Shown here piece by piece: positions 61,274 through 64,000 of a DNA stretch of 64,000 nucleotides (position 1 is the stretch's first letter; every line of letters starts with the position of its first letter). Under the pieces are notes generated by a model. That model worked only from the letters and a program-made list of their open reading frames with translations. It did no database searches and had not been told where the DNA came from. This DNA comes from a bacterium (GTDB lineage: Bacteria > Electryoneota > JAOADG01), in contig JAOADG010000024.1 of assembly GCA_026417415.1 (NCBI GenBank), positions 25,081-89,080 of the forward strand. Reading direction: 5' to 3'. The position numbers were made by a program, and so were the translations under genes.

Positions 61274-64000
61274 TCAACTACATCCACCACAAGGGGTTCC
61301 ATCGTTTGGACAATAAAAGCAGCTTCCACGTCGCACCGATAAAGAACCACATAAGGGACAAGCAGGTCCTTTTTCACCTGAGAATTCATACAAATTCAAC
61401 TGCGAATCGTCGGTTTCTGGTTCCAGTTGAAATTGTATTCTTCCTGCATTAACGGTTGCTTTATCTTCATCTTGATTGGCTTGACTGCTTTCATGGTTGG
61501 TCATAAACTTCTTTTCTAACCAACGGAAGATATAATCAGTGATCGAAGAAGCAAATGGAATCTCTTTATTTCCGGTAGGACCCCAAGGTTCAAAACGCAT
61601 TTGTTGAAATTTTCGTGTGAGTACGGAAAGTGGGACTTGGTATTGAAGTGCTAAAGATATCGCCGTTGCAAATGCATCGCTCAGACCAGACACGATTGAT
61701 CCTTCCTTGGATATCTTCAGAAAAATCTCACCGGGAGTACCATCTTCATACATACCCACAGTTAAATAACCTTCATGGCCACTGATTTGGAATTTATGCG
61801 TGATTGAACGACGTTCATCCGGTAAACGACGGCGAATTGATTTTTGTATTTTGGTCTCTTTTTTCTCCAAAGAAGTGCTTAAAGGTTGCGTTCGTTTACT
61901 GTTTTCACGATAGATAGCAATGGACTTTAATCCTAATTTCCAAGCTTGCATGTACACATATTCAATGTCTTCTACAGTTGCATTCTCAGGCATATTGACT
62001 GTTTTTGAAATTGCCCCAGAAATAAAAGGTTGTGCAGCAGCCATCATTTTTATATGTGCCATATAGGGGATAAACCGTTGTCCTTTGCGTGGTTTAAAGG
62101 AACAGTCAAATACAGGCAGATCTTCATTTTTTAGATGGGGTGCACCTTCTATGGTATCATGGGTATCTATGTACTTTAAAATGTCTTCAATTTGTGGTTC
62201 TGAATATCCTAAGGTTCGCAAGGCACGGGGAACCGATTGGTTCACAATTTTTAATACACCACCATCAGAAAGTCGTTTGTATTTCACCAAACTAATATCT
62301 GGTTCTATACCAGTGGTATCGCAATCCATCATGAATGCAATTGTGCCAGTGGGTGCAATGACAGTGACCTGAGCATTTCGGAATCCATATTCCGAACCTA
62401 AACGATAGGCGTCATCCCACACTTTTTGTGCAGCTTTGAGTAAAGGCCGATAAACTGTATGACGTGAAGGAATATCATCCACAGCCGCTTCATGCTTTCT
62501 AATGATACGTAAAAAAGGTTCACGATTCTTTTCAAAACCTTCAAAAGGGCCTATATCTCGTGCGATTTCTGCAGAAAAGCGATAGGCCTCACCCGTCATA
62601 AGAGCCGTAATTGCACCAGCGGTCGCACGACCTTCTGAACTGTCGTATGGTAATCCATAACTCATCAATAAAGCACCAAGATTAGCATATCCCAAACCTA
62701 AAGGGCGATACTCATGTGAGTTTTTGGTAATCTTTTCAGTTGGATAACTCGAATGATCTACAATGATTTCTTGAGCTAAAATTAGGATTTGAACCGTATG
62801 ACGAAAACGCATCACGTCAAAGCCACGATCCTCTAAACCAAACTTTAGCAAATTGATAGATGCAAGATTGCAAGCGGAATTATCAAGGAACATATATTCA
62901 CTACAAGGATTGGAAGCATAAATACGATCGGTGTTAGGACAAGTATGCCAATCATTGATAGTAGTATCAAATTGTAATCCCGGATCGCCACAAATCCATG
63001 CTGCTTCAGCAATTTTACGGAAAATCGTTTTTGCTTCAAAAGTGTCAATAACGTAGTTTCCTTTGACTGCTCGTGTTTGCCAATAACCACCATCTTCCAC
63101 TGCTTGCATGAAACTATCGGGAACACGAACACTGTTATTGCTATTCTGAAAAAAAACCGAATTGTATGCTTCGCCCCCAAAACTTCCGTCGTAACCTGCC
63201 TCAATTAATGCCCATGCTTTTTTTTCTTCTTTCGCTTTACATTCAATGAATTCTATGATATCTGGATGAGAAACATTGAGAATGACCATTTTGGCAGCCC
63301 GACGGGTTTTACCACCCGATTTTATAACACCTGCAAATGCATCATAACCACGCATAAAACTGACAGGTCCACTGCAGTTTCCACCGCCAGAAAGTTTTTC
63401 ACGACTCGATCGTAAAGTAGAAAAATTTGTACCTGTTCCGCTGCCAAATTTAAATAACATCCCTTCTATTTTTGCTAAATTCAATATGGAATCCATCGTA
63501 TCTTCAACACTATTGATGAAGCAAGCACTACATTGTGGTTTCTCTTCTACCCCAACATTAAACCAAACAGGGCTATTGAAGGAAGCAATTTGGTGAAGCA
63601 TGATGTAGGTAAGTTCATCATAAAAAATCTCTGCACTTTCTTCATTTTGAAAGTATCCATCTTTTAGTCCCCAATCAGTTATGGTTCGGGTAACACGATG
63701 GATAAGTTGTTTTAAACTATGTTCTCGGTCAGGAGTATTGAATCCTCCTTTGAAATATTTTGAAACCACAACATTGGTTGCCAAAGCAGACCAACTCTTG
63801 GGCATTTCAACGTTTCTTTGTTCAAAGACAACTTCACCTCGATCGTTGAGAATCAGAGCATCACGGTGTTCCCATTCTACCGTATCAAAAACAGGCACAC
63901 CTTCACGGCTAAATACACGTTCAAATTTGAGCCCTTTGTGTTGAGGTCTAGATTGTGTTATAGATTGTGGATTTTTTCGGCGTTCAACAAAAATGGGTGT
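61274..64000 (-). CDS. nrdJ: Adenosylcobalamin-dependent (class II) ribonucleotide reductase, N-terminus beyond window
   Basis: Reduces ribonucleotides with coenzyme B12, independent of oxygen. The frame is open through base 64000, reading TPIFVERRKNPQ, so the start is outside; about 909 codons are visible. Hallmarks: GVPVFDTVEWEHRDALI, GGNCSGPVSFMRGYDAFAGVIKSGGKTRRAAKM, NPCSEYMFLDNSACNLASINL (active-site Cys/Glu), PTGTIAFMMDCDTTGIEPDISLV. C-terminal TSCPD domain about 100 residues before the end, and a terminal zinc-type cysteine cluster CPLCGSLSVRRGSCFYC ... CGGC. Class II implies B12 supply by uptake or synthesis; any cobalamin riboswitch would lie to the right of this window. Confidence 0.96.
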   Translation of the reverse strand, partial: TPIFVERRKNPQSITQSRPQHKGLKFERVFSREGVPVFDTVEWEHRDALILNDRGEVVFEQRNVEMPKSWSALATNVVVSKYFKGGFNTPDREHSLKQLIHRVTRTITDWGLKDGYFQNEESAEIFYDELTYIMLHQIASFNSPVWFNVGVEEKPQCSACFINSVEDTMDSILNLAKIEGMLFKFGSGTGTNFSTLRSSREKLSGGGNCSGPVSFMRGYDAFAGVIKSGGKTRRAAKMVILNVSHPDIIEFIECKAKEEKKAWALIEAGYDGSFGGEAYNSVFFQNSNNSVRVPDSFMQAVEDGGYWQTRAVKGNYVIDTFEAKTIFRKIAEAAWICGDPGLQFDTTINDWHTCPNTDRIYASNPCSEYMFLDNSACNLASINLLKFGLEDRGFDVMRFRHTVQILILAQEIIVDHSSYPTEKITKNSHEYRPLGLGYANLGALLMSYGLPYDSSEGRATAGAITALMTGEAYRFSAEIARDIGPFEGFEKNREPFLRIIRKHEAAVDDIPSRHTVYRPLLKAAQKVWDDAYRLGSEYGFRNAQVTVIAPTGTIAFMMDCDTTGIEPDISLVKYKRLSDGGVLKIVNQSVPRALRTLGYSEPQIEDILKYIDTHDTIEGAPHLKNEDLPVFDCSFKPRKGQRFIPYMAHIKMMAAAQPFISGAISKTVNMPENATVEDIEYVYMQAWKLGLKSIAIYRENSKRTQPLSTSLEKKETKIQKSIRRRLPDERRSITHKFQISGHEGYLTVGMYEDGTPGEIFLKISKEGSIVSGLSDAFATAISLALQYQVPLSVLTRKFQQMRFEPWGPTGNKEIPFASSITDYIFRWLEKKFMTNHESSQANQDEDKATVNAGRIQFQLEPETDDSQLNLYEFSGEKGPACPLCGSLSVRRGSCFYCPNDGTPCGGCS

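Noticed and set aside
1-64000. Possible prophage, integrative element or CRISPR array
   Set aside because: No integrase, transposase, capsid, repeat-spacer array or tRNA attachment site is visible; base composition looks even by eye.

Overview
The window is an AT-rich, gene-dense bacterial chromosome segment with about 54 protein genes, no rRNA, tRNA, CRISPR array, insertion sequence or phage gene that I can see. Three traits point to the FCB superphylum (Bacteroidota / Chlorobiota / Ignavibacteria / Kapabacteria-like lineages): two secreted proteins end in a type IX secretion C-terminal sorting domain of the 'YPNPFNxS...GxY' kind; lipoproteins carry short signal peptides, one followed by an 'NPLDP' motif; and a thiamine-pyrophosphate riboswitch controls a TonB-dependent receptor. 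A class II (B12-dependent) ribonucleotide reductase and a BTAD-type regulator with an ATPase fit the same broad group. I cannot place it at genus level from sequence alone.

Layout. 1-9.3 kb: truncated sigma-54 activator, a lipoprotein and a beta-helix surface protein on the minus strand, then TPP riboswitch, TonB receptor and a secreted M14 carboxypeptidase on the plus strand. 9.3-16.1 kb (minus): malic enzyme, a lone receiver-domain protein, and a four-gene operon of two methyltransferases, a lipoprotein and a GH9 glycosidase lipoprotein. 16.2-27.6 kb (plus): a long collinear run of WbpM/CapD-like epimerase, DUF2723/TPR membrane protein, obg, dprA, S41 protease, SPOR protein, DsbD, thioredoxin and a TlpA-like protein, closed by a terminator. 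27.6-29.1 kb: a DarT-like protein and a SIMPL-domain protein. 29.1-34.9 kb (minus): glycosyltransferase, TrkH, an MscS-like membrane protein, leucyl aminopeptidase and a thioredoxin-fold protein. 35.2-37.3 kb (plus): trxB, Rieske protein, O-methyltransferase. 37.3-49.9 kb: alternating genes, many overlapping tail to tail (YqgE, Wzi-like, nth, tandem Usp, SDR, ImmA/IrrE protease with a serine-less hydrolase, a permease-repressor fusion, DUF2188, glutamine synthetase, a conserved small protein, an MTA/SAH-deaminase-like amidohydrolase, nadB). 50-64 kb: YprB-like exonuclease, a degenerate histidine-kinase-like protein facing a 1064-residue BTAD/AAA/TPR regulator, a GIY-YIG-like protein with repeated linear motifs, a secreted nuclease/phosphatase-fold protein, an outer-membrane protein with a TPR lipoprotein, an MFS exporter with a small membrane partner, and nrdJ running off the right edge.

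How the genes work together. Two themes recur: cell-envelope construction (methyltransferases, epimerase, DUF2723 protein, GT2, Wzi-like barrel, GH9, SPOR) and thiol redox (DsbD, thioredoxin, TlpA-like, a CPTC protein, thioredoxin reductase). The least ordinary items are the orphan DarT-like ADP-ribosyltransferase-fold protein, the YtgCR-like permease-repressor fusion, the alpha/beta hydrolase lacking its nucleophile and translationally coupled to an ImmA/IrrE protease, the GIY-YIG-like protein with duplicated PIAEWL motifs, and the repeated tail-to-tail gene overlaps. None is proven to be a new system; the tests that would decide are given with each finding.
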